Source: Hepatocystis sp. ex Piliocolobus tephrosceles
Taxonomy: Eukaryota; Apicomplexa; Aconoidasida; Haemosporida; Plasmodiidae
Assembly: GCA_902459845.2 (NCBI GenBank)
Contig: CABPSV020000125.1
Location: forward strand, 1 to 27,821
Length of the DNA: 27,821 nt
Direction: 5' to 3'
This document shows positions 1 to 11,158 of the stretch, piece by piece; the first letter of the stretch is position 1, and each line of letters starts with the position of its first letter. Both the position numbers and the translations under genes were made by a program. The notes under the pieces were generated by a model. It searched no databases and had not been told where the DNA came from. It saw only the letters and a list, made by a program, of their open reading frames with translations.

Positions 1-2679
1 TGTATGTAATCATGTATATTTATATACATGTATATATTAATCCACATAATAATGTATATAAAAACTATATACGTGCATGAATTTTATACATATATAAATA
101 TATATAAAAAAAATAAACACGTTTACATTTAAATATATATACATATGCTTATTTATGTAATTAGACTGATTATTATCAACACATTTGCATTAATAATTAA
201 TTGATATAATTGTTTGTTAGTAATATTTAAAAAGGGTAAAAAAACTAACAGGTTGAATACTGTTTGGTATTGTTATATATTTATATATATTTTTTTTTTT
301 TTTTTTTTTTTGCTTAGGATAATATTGTCTATGTATATATTTACATACTTAATTTATAACAAAAAAATTAATCATTTATTATTCTACAACTTTTTCTGTT
401 ATTTATATATATCTAAATATACATATGTGAATATTATTTAAACATTGCTTCATTTATTTCAATTACCATTAGGCATGAACTTTCTAATTTTTGTTCAACT
501 TTGTAAGTTAAAAAATAAATTACATATACAAAGTTTAAATAATATACTACATTTAAAAAGTAGATTTTTTTTTTTTTTTTAAATATTTTTAAAATTTTAC
601 ATACTATTACTACTATTATTTGAAATTTATAAAAATAAAAAGTGCATATATATATATACAGATGTGTATATATAGTATATTAAAATTTCATAAAGCCATT
701 TTAACTGAATTATATATAATTTTGATTTTTTTTTTTTTTTTTATTTAATATTTTTATAAATTCACAAAAATCTGATTAAAATATATTTTAATATATAATT
801 CTATGTTATCAAAGACTCTTTAAAGAATCAATTTAAATTGCATGTTGTTAATATAAATTATAATTAAATCCTTTTTTTTTTTTTTTTTTTTTCTTTAGCC
901 TTACCTTAAAAGTAGATTTAAATTATTTATGTTATAAATATTTAATTTTGCATTGCTAAAGAAGCTTATAATATACAACTTATTTTATTTTAGTTATGCT
1001 TATTTTATATTCTTAAGTGTAAAAAAAAAAAAAAAAGAAAATTACCGGAGAAACATTTCTAATTATTTAAATAACACACAGAAACATATTTTGCAACAAT
1101 GAAAAAAAAAAAAAAAAATCAATACACTTTACTATTTTTATGATATAAAATTGGGTTGAGCATTAAATTATACACACATTTTTCTTTTACTTTTACGTTT
1201 TTTCCTTTTACTTTTTTTTTTTTTTTTCTTAGTTTAAAAAAAAATATTTTATATTAAAAAAGACAGCTAATTGTAATTTATACATATGTACATTTATAAC
1301 TAAATGTTTTTTTTACCATTAAGCCACATTAGAACCTTTTCATTATTTTATTTTGCACTTAAAAAGGAAAAATAAGACACTCCTCAATTAGACATATACA
1401 AAGCAACTTTATATGTGTATATACATACTAAATAAAAATAAGTTTTATTCTTTTACAACATTTTACCAAAATATATATATATTTAAATATGTTATAATTA
1501 GTAGTTATAACCGAATGTCTTTCTTATAATAAATGCAAATACGCATTGTTTTAATATTATGAGCATTTTTGTTACTTCTGTTTATTTCATCTTATTTGTT
1601 TATTCATTTTTATAATACATATTCGTTTATCATTTTTTTTTTTTTTTTTTTTTTTTGCATTATTTTATAAGTTTATGACACCATCATATTAACATTTTAG
1701 TATCAATGTAGCACATAACATATAATAAGTGGTTCGTAAATTATTTTTATATATAAAATTAGTAACATAATGACAATATGTTTTTATACAATAAATTAAA
1801 GATACGCATATTTTCACTGGTATATTTTTATTTATATATATATTTTTTATTTATAGTATACAGTATTTTTCTGCTAAATAAAAAAAAATTCTTTCATTAT
1901 GCGTTTGTCACATCTCACATTACTTTATAAAATTACACATCAACGTAACAAAAGGATATTTACATATATATAAACATATATGTAATATTTATGAAAGATT
2001 TAAAAAGACTAAACAAGTTTTACTCTTGTATAACATAACTCCATTAAGTGCTTATATTTATAATTTAAAGCGTTCGCTCTTTAAACATTTAAGACCTTAC
2101 TGCTTTATTATTAAAACATTCATATGTTCTTTTTAATGTATTATTTATTATTAAAAAATTTAACATTTAAAAGTTAAAAAAAGAGCACCAACAATATAAT
2201 TATCCACTAACATAATTAAGTGTTTCATATGTATATATATATTAACATTTGTAAAAGTAAAAAAAAAAAAAAAAAAAAAGTACACTGAATATTTTTGACT
2301 TATTTGAATTTCATTACATTAATTTTTTACTTTTTAATGATTACTATCATCAACATATACCCAATCATGATTATGACAAAATTTGTTCAATTTTTTTTCA
2401 TGCATAGTTGATATAAAATTCACAGCCCATTAAAAAAAAAAAAAAAAAAAAATATTATATAAATAGTTGTAAATTATGATATATGTGACAAAAATGAATC
2501 GTATAATACTACAATTATTTTTAGATTTTTATCAATATTAATTTCATTAGTATAAAAAATGACATAAGGAAAAAAGAATGATGAAAACCAAAGAAATTCA
2601 TATGTCCATATAAAAAACCATAAATGAAACAATATATTTACTAAAACTATTCATTTATTCATAATTTACATACCAAGCA

Positions 2680-2986
2680 AAAAAAAAAAAAAAACAAAAA
2701 ACAAAAAACAAGAACAAAAACAAAAACAAAAATAAAAAAAAAAACGAAAAGCAAAAACGGAAAGCAAAAAACAGAATAAAAGAAAGCTGAAAACTAAAAG
2801 CACAAAACATAAAACATAAAACAACAAACAGGAAAAAAAAAAAACAGGCAAAAAAACAGGAAAAAAAAACAGGCAAAAAAACAGGAAAAAAAAACAGGAA
2901 AAACAAAACAGGGAAAAAAACAAAAAATAAAAAACAGAAAACAACAAACAACAAACAACAAACAACAAACAACAAACAACAAATAA
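2680..2986. repeat. A-rich low-complexity block with CAGG units and an AACAAAC array
   Basis: The plus strand is almost free of T over about 300 bases. It contains runs of A interrupted by AAAC, then a series of CAGG or CAGGC cores spaced by A runs at about 2829-2912, and ends in a clean tandem array of the 7-base unit AACAAAC at about 2939-2983. No coding evidence. Confidence 0.8.
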
Positions 2987-3324
2987 TAATATTATAAAAT
3001 GAATATAAAACATAATGTTATATTATAATAACTCCAAAAAAAAACTATTCTTATATTTCATACACTTGCAACATTTCAATTATATGCATTTCTGTTGAAA
3101 CTTATTCATTTTTTTTTTTTTTTTTTTTTTTTTGTAGCTAATTGTAGAAATAAAATGTGTTTTAACTGCAATATTAATAATGTGCAAACGTATAGCTTAA
3201 TATATTATTGTTAATATGTTTCTTTAATGTTTTCTTTCCATTCCCTTCTTTCTTAATTTCTTTTTTCGATTTTTTCATAGTTTCTTATTTCTTATTTATT
3301 ATTTCTTGTTTCCCATTTCTTACT

Positions 3325-3396
3325 TCTTATTTCTTATTTTTTATTTCTTATTTTTTATTTCTTATTTTTTATTTCTTATTTTTTATTTCTTATTTT
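3325..3396. repeat. Tandem TTATTTCTTATTTT-type repeat
   Basis: A T-rich tract with a period of about 14 bases, TTATTTCTTATTTT with slight variation, repeated four to five times. It lies about 230 bases upstream of the start codon at 3621, so it is probably in the promoter or 5' UTR of that gene. Confidence 0.75.
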
Positions 3397-3620
3397 ACTT
3401 TTTTTTTTTTTCTTGGTTTATTGTTTTTGTTAAATGCAACATTTTAACCTTGGTTTAAGCTGGATAACGTAAAATCACTCATAAGTGTAATATATCAAAG
3501 AATGACTTTTTCTTTTATTTTTTTTTAGAATATAATAAAAACTATAACATTTTTAAAAAATCAAGTTATATTTTATTCATTTTCTTTTTGTTTACACTTT
3601 AAAAAAAACAAATTACTAAA

Positions 3621-4308
3621 ATGCGTGTTCAAGACATAACCAAAGAAGAACTAGAGAGAGCAGCTAAGTAATTTATCAAATGATAATAAAAAATAAAATA
3701 AAATAAAATGGATAAGAAATGTTTCTTTTTGTTTTATCATTTTGCTCTAGAAACTAAAAATGTAGATGAGTCAATTTTTATTGTATGTTTTTAAAATGAT
3801 ACATAATGTTGTTATTTGAATATTTATTATTAAGTTACATATATATATATATATATATTTATTTATTTATTTATTCATTCCCTAGATCTATTATTTCAAT
3901 TGAGTCTGCTACTCAAATGACTAAAAGACATGTTAGGCAAAAAATAGAAGAGTTTTTTAATTTAAATGAAAATGCTTTATACGAAAGAAAAAATGAAATT
4001 AATGAGATAATTGGTGATGTTCTTACAAATCTTATTGAAGAAAAACAAAATAAAAAAAATGAGAATGAGAATGAAAATAAATTAGTGGTAAAGGAAGACA
4101 TTATGAATAATGTGAAAAATAGTAATGTAGAAGAAAATAAATCTATTTTGAAAATGACTTCTGAAAACGTTGAACAGGTATAAAATAATATACATATACA
4201 CATGTATATTTGTATATATTATACTATTTAAATAAAGTAGTTTTGTGTTTTGAGTTAATATGGTAGTAGTGATATTTGCAATAAATGTTGCTATTATACT
4301 GTATTTTT

Positions 4309-4340
<32 letters not shown>

Positions 4341-5097
4341 GTTACTGTTTTTATCTCTCTTGCTCTAATGCTACATGCGTACACTAAATATAAAAAACAT
4401 TGTGTATATGATTATATTATAACTTAGGTGATTGAGAATAATGTTCTGAATACTAAAATGGAAAATAATGTTAATGATACATCGGAATGTTCAAAATCAG
4501 ATAGTAATGATAAACCTAATTCAAAAAAAAGAAAATTAAATGTTAATGAATCTCAATCAACTACTAAAAAACAAGGTACAAAAAATTCATATATATATAT
4601 ATATATATATTTTTTTTTGATAAAAATTATTAAACATGTTTTAGTAGTAAGTATACCTTTTTTTATTTGCATTTATTTCATTTGTATTTATTGTATTTTT
4701 TTTTTTTTTTTTTCTTTTTCTTTTTCTTTTTTTTATATTATCAGCCAATATAATGACAAAAGACTACTTTTTAAGTAATGCAATAACATTAAATTTAAAA
4801 ATAGGAGATGAATTGAAATTAAAATTAGAACCAAGAATGTTCAGTACTGGTAGCTGTGGATGGTATGTATATATATATATATATATACATATATACACAT
4901 ATATATACATATAAATATATGTACATATATATATATATATATACCCTTTTACACACATATGATGCATGTTTTGAATTAAAAAAAAAAAAAAAAAATGTTA
5001 TAGGCATATTACTGATAAAATTCCCCTGCTAGTTGGAGAGCATGAAGTTCTTTGCCAGCTTTGCATTAATTGCTCAGGTATAAGAAAAAAAGAATAA
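3621..5097 (+). CDS. Five-exon gene, DEK_C-like domain protein (232 aa)
   Basis: Exons read from the sequence are 3621-3667, 3886-4177, 4428-4575, 4745-4862 and 5004-5097. All introns begin GT and end AG, phases agree, and the sum is 699 bases including TAA. The start MRVQDITKEELERAAK is the first ATG of the frame. Residues about 5-65 (through ATQMTKRHVRQKIEEFFNLN to the IIGDVL region) look like a DEK C-terminal domain, a small helical fold often found in chromatin proteins. Residues about 70-150 are charged low complexity with a basic cluster SKKRKLN that could be a nuclear localisation signal. The last about 65 residues form a separate beta-rich segment with FSTGSCGW and CQLCINC, which I do not recognise. 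The family call is an inference from pattern. A nuclear, DNA-associated role is likely but unproven. The gene is co-directional with MCM2. Confidence 0.72.
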
Positions 5098-5158
5098 AAA
5101 GTATTTATAATATTTTATTTAACATAATAAAATATAATAAAATGTCTAAATTTTTGTT

Positions 5159-5160
<2 letters not shown>

Positions 5161-5214
<54 letters not shown>
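5161..5214. repeat. Poly(T) run of 54 bases
   Basis: An uninterrupted run of T, the longest homopolymer in the window. It lies about 60 bases after the stop codon of the DEK_C-like gene. Runs this long are prone to length error in sequencing and assembly. Confidence 0.95.
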
Positions 5215-5770
5215 CTATTCTTCCAAAACTATTTAAATCAAAATAAAAAATTCTCATGAACCATATATGTACTAATATAGCCTATTTTGACTGTCTATTT
5301 TCTAAAGTATTTTTAACTTTATATAAGCGTGGCTAAGTATTTTAGTATATTTATTTTTTTTTGTTTTCATAAACATATAAAAAATAAATAAATAAATAAA
5401 ATACGTATTAATATGAATATTAAGCATAAATACGTGTTATAGACATACGCAAAAATTTATAAAATATATACATATATATATATTTCTGTTTACGTACTTT
5501 TTAATTATATATAGCATTTGTTTTTTTTCGCAAAAAAAAAAAAAAAAAACAATGTTACAATTAAAAATTTTAGTAACCATAAGCAATTCTAAAAAAAAAA
5601 GAGGAAATTAAAAAACAAGAAAGAAAAATATAAGATTCAACATTTTTTTTGGAAAGATGAATTTATTTGGTTGGTGTTAAACCTTTCCAGACAATACTCA
5701 CATATTTAACATACTATGCAATTTTAATTTAACAGTGAAAAAAAAACATATATATTTCGCGCATAATCGC

Positions 5771-5813
<43 letters not shown>

Positions 5814-5993
5814 GTACATAACTGAAACACTTTTTACTCATTTATTTTATGTGATAAAAAATATTGCATTATGGTATGTATTTAAAAAAAAAGAAAAAAA
5901 GAAAAAAGCGCTGTTGGTAACCTATTTAATTTGTCCTGTATAGCACTTTTTTTTAAAGACACGAATTTTTCGTTATAGCATTTTTTCCGTGTT

Positions 5994-5998
<5 letters not shown>

Positions 5999-6032
<34 letters not shown>

Positions 6033-6078
6033 ATAAAATTATAAAATTATAAAATTATAAAATTATAAAATTACAAAA
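5999..6078. repeat. A32 run followed by TTATAAAA tandem repeat
   Basis: An A run is followed by five exact copies of the 8-base unit TTATAAAA (6031-6070) and a sixth copy with one T to C change. It lies in the upstream region of MCM2. Confidence 0.9.
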
Positions 6079-6769
6079 ACTATATAAATTATTAAAGTTA
6101 TGCAAATATATATGCGTATGTAGCATACAAATTTTTTGGTAAAAAATGCATTTTCCAAAATGGGAGTGAAAAAAAAAAAAAAAAAAAGATCAATGACATT
6201 TCGATTATAATTTTATTTTATTTTTTTTTTTATCTTACTTTATTTTTTTTTATTTTATTTGGCTTTTGTTACGTTTTTAATTAAAATGTAAACATACATT
6301 AATACAAAACACCAGTATAAACAAAATATAAGTCAATTTTAAAAGTAAAAAATTGCGTATATTTTTTTTTTTTTTTTTTACCCCTATATTTTATCGATTT
6401 TTAATATTTTTTAAATACAAATTATTCAAGGCACCTTTTTTAAATTAGTGATGCAATTTTCAAGAAAAGAAACTTGCATGTATGAGTAAATGAAATGATT
6501 ATAAAACAACGAATACATAGCAAACTAGCAGCAAACTAGCAACAAAGGAATAACGAAAATTTGTAATATAAAAAAAATTGCAATATAAAAAAATTTTCCT
6601 AAATATAATAATTTTCTAAGTATACACAAAACTTAAATGAATGTATAATATATAGAAGGTTTTGGGAAAAAAAAAAAAAAAAAAAAAAAAAAACAAACAC
6701 ACACACATAAACACATATATACATAAATATATACCTACTTGTATACATACATATCCTACATTTGGATGC

Positions 6770-6771
<2 letters not shown>

Positions 6772-6811
<40 letters not shown>
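6772..6811. promoter_or_regulatory. Poly(dA:dT) tract immediately upstream of MCM2
   Basis: A run of 40 T ends 40 bases before the ATG at 6852, with a matching A27 run about 80 bases further up. Such tracts disfavour nucleosomes and are common in Plasmodium promoters. That this one acts as a promoter element is inference. Confidence 0.45.
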
Positions 6812-6815
<4 letters not shown>

Positions 6816-6851
6816 AAACACAATATAAACTAATAATTTGGGTATATCACG

Positions 6852-9776
6852 ATGGAGGACAAACGAAAAGAAGACGAAGACTTAGAATCGAACAAGTATG
6901 ACATAGATGAAGAAGATTTGTTAGATGATGATGGAAGGTTAAATGAAGAAGAAAGGAGAGCCGAAATGGAAGGGGAAAATTTATTTGAGGAGGATGATGA
7001 AGGTTTTTTTTTTGGAGGTGAAGATAGTAAAAAAGAAATGCGACAACTTCGTAAATTAGGATTAGACAATGATGAATATGATGAAGATTTTGTTGATGAT
7101 GAAATAGACTACGAAGATAATTTAAAAGCTAGAAGAGCAGCTGAAAGACATATGCAAGCTCAAAAAAAACAAGAAGGACGAAATGAGAAAAATAATTTTT
7201 GGAAAAATTTAGAAGATCAACTACAAGGAGATGATGACGAAGAAGATATTTTTGATAAAGTTGCAGAAAAAGTAGCAAAAAGAAGAGAAAATGTTCATTT
7301 ATCAACAAATGAAAGTGATATACCTGATTTAACGAATTTAGAGAGTGCAAAAATATGTTTATCTGTAAATCCTAAAGATGTAATATTTGATGAAAGATAT
7401 CAACAAGCTGCTGATACATGTTTTCGATATTTTTTACATAAATTTTCAATAAAAGATTCATTGGGTATAAGTCAAGATCAATCAGTATCACCTAATACAG
7501 ATAGTAATACAGATGATAATATGAACAGTTTACAATATTATATTGATAAAATAGAAAAAATGATATTAAATGATAAACATACTTTAATTGTTTCAGCTAA
7601 ACATTTAATACAATTCCATTGTGAAAATTTAGTTCAATGGATTGAATTTAAACCTGAAAAAATTTTAGAAGTATTACATGAATGTTTAATGGTTGAAGCT
7701 TATAGAATATCACCCAAATTATATAAAGGTAAAATTTGTAAAGTTGTATTAAAAGATTGGCCATATTCAACTCAGTTAAGAAATTTAAGATGTACTGAAT
7801 TAAATACGCTTATTAAAGTAACAGGAGTTTGTATTAAAAGAGGATATGTATTACCAAAATTAAGAGTTATGTATTTAAAATGTAATTCTTGTGATACTAC
7901 ACTATCTGAAGTACCTATTTATTTTTCTGATGGAAAAAAACCAGTTTTACCTAGAAGATGTCCACATTGTCAATCAGCTACATTTTCAGTTGATAGGATA
8001 AAAACTGCTTATACAGATTTTCAAAAAATTACATTACAAGAATCACCAAGTTCAGTACCAGCAGGTAGAGCACCAAGACAAAGAGAAGTAATAGTAACAG
8101 GTGATTTAGTTGATAAAGTAAAACCAGGAGAAGAAGTAGAAGTATTAGGTATTTATAAAACAAAATATGATGTAGGATTAAATATAAAATATGGATTTCC
8201 TATTTTACAAACAGAAATTGAAGCAAATAATATAGTAAGAAAAGAAGATATACAATTAAGCGAATTAACAGAAGATGATATAAAAGACATTATGAAATTA
8301 TCGAAAGATCCTAATATTAGAGAAAGAATAATAACATCTATTGCACCTGCTATATGGGGTCATAAAGATATAAAAACTTCAATCGCATATGCATTATTTG
8401 GTGGTGTATCCAAAGGTGGAGATAAAACTAATGCAAAAACTAGCGATTCCGATAATTTTGGTATACAAAATAAAGATATTCTAAACAATTTTAAAGGTGG
8501 ACATACCATAAGAGGTGATATTAATGTATTATTATTAGGTGATCCAGGATTAGGAAAATCACAAGTATTACAATATGTACATAAAACAAGTTTAAGAACT
8601 GTTTATACAACTGGTAAAGGAGCATCTGCTGTTGGTTTAACAGCTGGAGTAAGAAAAGATCATACTACAAATGAATGGACTTTAGAAGGTGGTGCATTAG
8701 TCTTAGCTGATGAAGGAATTTGTATTATTGACGAATTTGATAAGATGACTGATAAAGATCGTGTTAGTATACATGAAGCTATGGAACAACAATCTATTTC
8801 TATATCTAAAGCTGGAATAGTAACAACTTTAAGAGCAAGATGTGCAGTTATAGCAGCAGCAAATCCAATATATGGAAGATATGACCCAACATTAACTTTT
8901 AAAGAAAATGTAGATTTATCCGATCCAATTTTATCAAGATTTGATTTAATTACTGTGTTACGAGATATACCAAATGTAGATGAAGATTTTTATTTAGCAG
9001 AATATGTTGTTACAAATCATCAATTAAGTCATCCAAAATTAGAAAATACACAAAATTATCAAAAAAGAATTGAAAATTTAAAAAATGTAATTGTTTCATC
9101 TTCAGCATATGAACCTATACCACAAGATTTATTACAAAAATATATTATGTATGCAAGAACTAATTGTAGACCAAGTTTATCAGATGTACCATATGCTGAA
9201 ATTAGTTCAAAATTATCTAATTTTTATAGTAGAGTAAGACAAAAAGCAAGTGCTTCTGGTGGTTATCCATTAACTTTAAGACATATAGAAAGTATAATCA
9301 GAATTTCTGAAGCAAATGCTAAAATGAGATTATCACAACAAATTGTTTCAAAAGATGTAGATTATGCAATAGCCACATTACTAGAATCATATGTATCTTG
9401 TCAAAGATTTGCTGTTGCTAAACAATTAAGTAAAGAATTCGCAAGATATAGAGCTTTATTTAGGGGTGGTCATGAAGTTTTATGTGAATTACTTAGAAGA
9501 ACAGTACAACAAATAATCCAAAGAGAAAATCTAAAAAATGCATCAGCCAAATCCTTTCAAAATGATTCTGAATCTGGTACAGAAAATGAAGCAGAAATAT
9601 TTAATCCTAATAATGTATTCTTACCTTTGCATATATTTATGAAAACAGCTATGCAAAATAAATTTTCAGAGTATCAAATAGTAAATTGGATGAAGTCTAA
9701 AGTGTTTAATGACTTTTATGCTGTTATAAAACGAGACAATGTGGAAGGTATTATATGTAAAAATTTTAAAGTATAA
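6852..9776 (+). CDS. MCM2: DNA replication licensing factor MCM2 (974 aa)
   Basis: A subunit of the MCM2-7 replicative helicase, which loads at origins and unwinds DNA in the nucleus. The frame is a single exon from an ATG at 6852. Residues 1-140 are strongly acidic (runs of D and E), as in other MCM2 N-termini, which bind histones and are targets of Cdc7-type kinase. A zinc-ribbon motif C-X2-C-X22-C-X2-C lies at C344, C347, C370 and C373. The MCM AAA+ core is intact, with Walker A GDPGLGKS at 563-570, Walker B with IIDEFD at 625-630, sensor 1 asparagine in AAANP (N671), and the arginine finger in LSRFD (R696). The C-terminal about 120 residues fit the winged-helix region. Length is slightly above the usual 890-910 because of inserts near residues 210-225 and 510-540. 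The acidic N-terminus and the zinc-ribbon and SRFD context favour MCM2 over MCM3-7. Confidence 0.97.
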   Translation: MEDKRKEDEDLESNKYDIDEEDLLDDDGRLNEEERRAEMEGENLFEEDDEGFFFGGEDSKKEMRQLRKLGLDNDEYDEDFVDDEIDYEDNLKARRAAERHMQAQKKQEGRNEKNNFWKNLEDQLQGDDDEEDIFDKVAEKVAKRRENVHLSTNESDIPDLTNLESAKICLSVNPKDVIFDERYQQAADTCFRYFLHKFSIKDSLGISQDQSVSPNTDSNTDDNMNSLQYYIDKIEKMILNDKHTLIVSAKHLIQFHCENLVQWIEFKPEKILEVLHECLMVEAYRISPKLYKGKICKVVLKDWPYSTQLRNLRCTELNTLIKVTGVCIKRGYVLPKLRVMYLKCNSCDTTLSEVPIYFSDGKKPVLPRRCPHCQSATFSVDRIKTAYTDFQKITLQESPSSVPAGRAPRQREVIVTGDLVDKVKPGEEVEVLGIYKTKYDVGLNIKYGFPILQTEIEANNIVRKEDIQLSELTEDDIKDIMKLSKDPNIRERIITSIAPAIWGHKDIKTSIAYALFGGVSKGGDKTNAKTSDSDNFGIQNKDILNNFKGGHTIRGDINVLLLGDPGLGKSQVLQYVHKTSLRTVYTTGKGASAVGLTAGVRKDHTTNEWTLEGGALVLADEGICIIDEFDKMTDKDRVSIHEAMEQQSISISKAGIVTTLRARCAVIAAANPIYGRYDPTLTFKENVDLSDPILSRFDLITVLRDIPNVDEDFYLAEYVVTNHQLSHPKLENTQNYQKRIENLKNVIVSSSAYEPIPQDLLQKYIMYARTNCRPSLSDVPYAEISSKLSNFYSRVRQKASASGGYPLTLRHIESIIRISEANAKMRLSQQIVSKDVDYAIATLLESYVSCQRFAVAKQLSKEFARYRALFRGGHEVLCELLRRTVQQIIQRENLKNASAKSFQNDSESGTENEAEIFNPNNVFLPLHIFMKTAMQNKFSEYQIVNWMKSKVFNDFYAVIKRDNVEGIICKNFKV

Positions 9777-9847
9777 AAATTGGGTAGGTTATTTGTATTA
9801 TTTTACAAAACCGACAAATTAGCACCTTATGCCAAAAAATTATCTAC

Positions 9848-9878
<31 letters not shown>

Positions 9879-10538
9879 ACACTTTATTTTTGCTTTTATA
9901 TATGTGTATGATTCAGTTGTAAAATAAGGCCACTAAAGTGCCACAAATAGATACGTGTAACATATATAAATGTGTATTTTTTAACCATTCACTTAGCCAT
10001 TTATTTTTTTTTTTTTTTTCTTTTTTCTTTTTCATTCACATTCCCTTTCTATTATGTATATTCTCAAACATGATACATATATGTGCCATAACCTCTTTTT
10101 TTTTTTTTTATTTTTTCTAAAATATTTATATATTTATATAATTTTTTTATATTAAAAAAAAAGAAAAAAAAAAATACACATATATATATATATATATATA
10201 TATTTACTGCCAGCTCTTATTTTTAACTGCCTCACCAGCTAATAGTTCTTATTATTGATCATTCTTAAAAGACTAGAAAACTTATGAAAAAAGAAATTTT
10301 TTTAAATTATTTTTTTTGTTTAATAAATAAATAAGTTTTTCAGATTTATTATTTTAGATGACTTTTCAAACTTATAGAATTATTTAAAAACAAAAGTAAT
10401 GATAACAATAATAAACATAAAAAAAAAAAAAAAAAAAAAAAGGATACGTAAATATACGCACATATAGCATACAAAAAGTAAACAACTTTTGTAACTTATT
10501 TCAAATCAAATCGTAATATCTTCATTTGTTTTTTTTTT
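9777..10538. other. Convergent intergenic region
   Basis: This is the 762-base gap between the MCM2 stop and the stop codon of the minus-strand CX9C gene, so it carries two 3' UTRs facing each other. It contains (AT)n near 9848-9879 and 10177-10203 and several poly(T)/poly(A) runs, including A24 ending at 10441. I see no gene and no distinct terminator; Plasmodium polyadenylation signals are not recognisable against this composition. Confidence 0.75.
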
Positions 10539-11095
10539 TTACCACTTATATGCTACAAATTTTTCCTTAAAGTTTTTTAAGTGTAATGTTGATTTCATTT
10601 TTTCTAAAAAAGATTCTGTATTTGCATTATTTCTTTCCGGAGCATGCACTGGTCCAATTGTTGCGTTACTGACGTTGTATTTATCCAAGTGCTTTTCTGC
10701 AATGACATATTTGTCTCCCTGTGTTTTAAAAAAAAGAAAAAAAAAAAGTTGAAATATAAGCACATATGTATATGTATATATTTGTTTGTGTGTTTGTGTG
10801 TTTGTGTGTTTGTGTGTTTGTTTGCTTGTTTGCTTGTTTTTTTTTTTTTTTTTTCTTTTTTTTTTGTTAATATAGTTATTTGAATATTAAATAAATATAA
10901 GTAGACACATGTATATAAGTAAATATATTTTTTTTTTTTTTCCCATAATACTTCTATAGTCATATGATGTCCATCTGGTCTATTACATTCTCGGAAGAGG
11001 AAAAATTCGTTGGCACAAACATTTGGATCTGGTGACCTTTTAAAGTATAATATGTAAAAGTAACAATGTTGTATAAAATATAGTGTCATGTAGTG

Positions 11096-11158
<63 letters not shown>

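Larger units (their letters stand above)
1..3620. other. AT-rich intergenic region, no gene seen
   Basis: I read both strands and found no coding exon with conserved-looking composition. The stretch consists of homopolymer T and A runs (for example near 290-312, 1632-1656, 2262-2279 and 3111-3133), short AT microsatellites, and two low-complexity blocks listed separately. The right end must contain the promoter and 5' UTR of the gene that starts at 3621. Open frames here (for example 2655-3013 on the minus strand) are translations of A-rich or T-rich repeats. I see no tRNA or rRNA. Confidence 0.7.
5098..6851. other. Intergenic region between the DEK_C-like gene and MCM2
   Basis: There is no supportable gene. 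It holds the 3' UTR of the upstream gene and the promoter and 5' UTR of MCM2. Contents are a 54-base T run, an (AT)n tract at 5774-5810, an A32 run followed by six TTATAAAA units at 5999-6078, an A27 run at 6667-6693, and a T40 run ending 40 bases before the MCM2 start codon. Confidence 0.75.

Noticed and set aside
2064..2084. Short inverted repeat TTTAAAG...CTTTAAA with a TTCG in the loop
   Set aside because: A 7-base AT-rich stem is expected by chance here, and there is no other sign of an RNA gene.
2655..3013. Overlapping minus-strand open frames rich in Phe, Leu and Cys
   Set aside because: They are translations of an A-rich simple repeat in several frames, with no domain or codon signature.
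3208..3447. Plus-strand frame rich in Phe, Leu and Tyr
   Set aside because: It reads the TTATTTCTTATTTT tandem repeat and has no conserved composition.
6599..6823. Minus-strand frame with poly-Lys and poly-Phe
   Set aside because: It is made of the T40 and A27 runs before MCM2.
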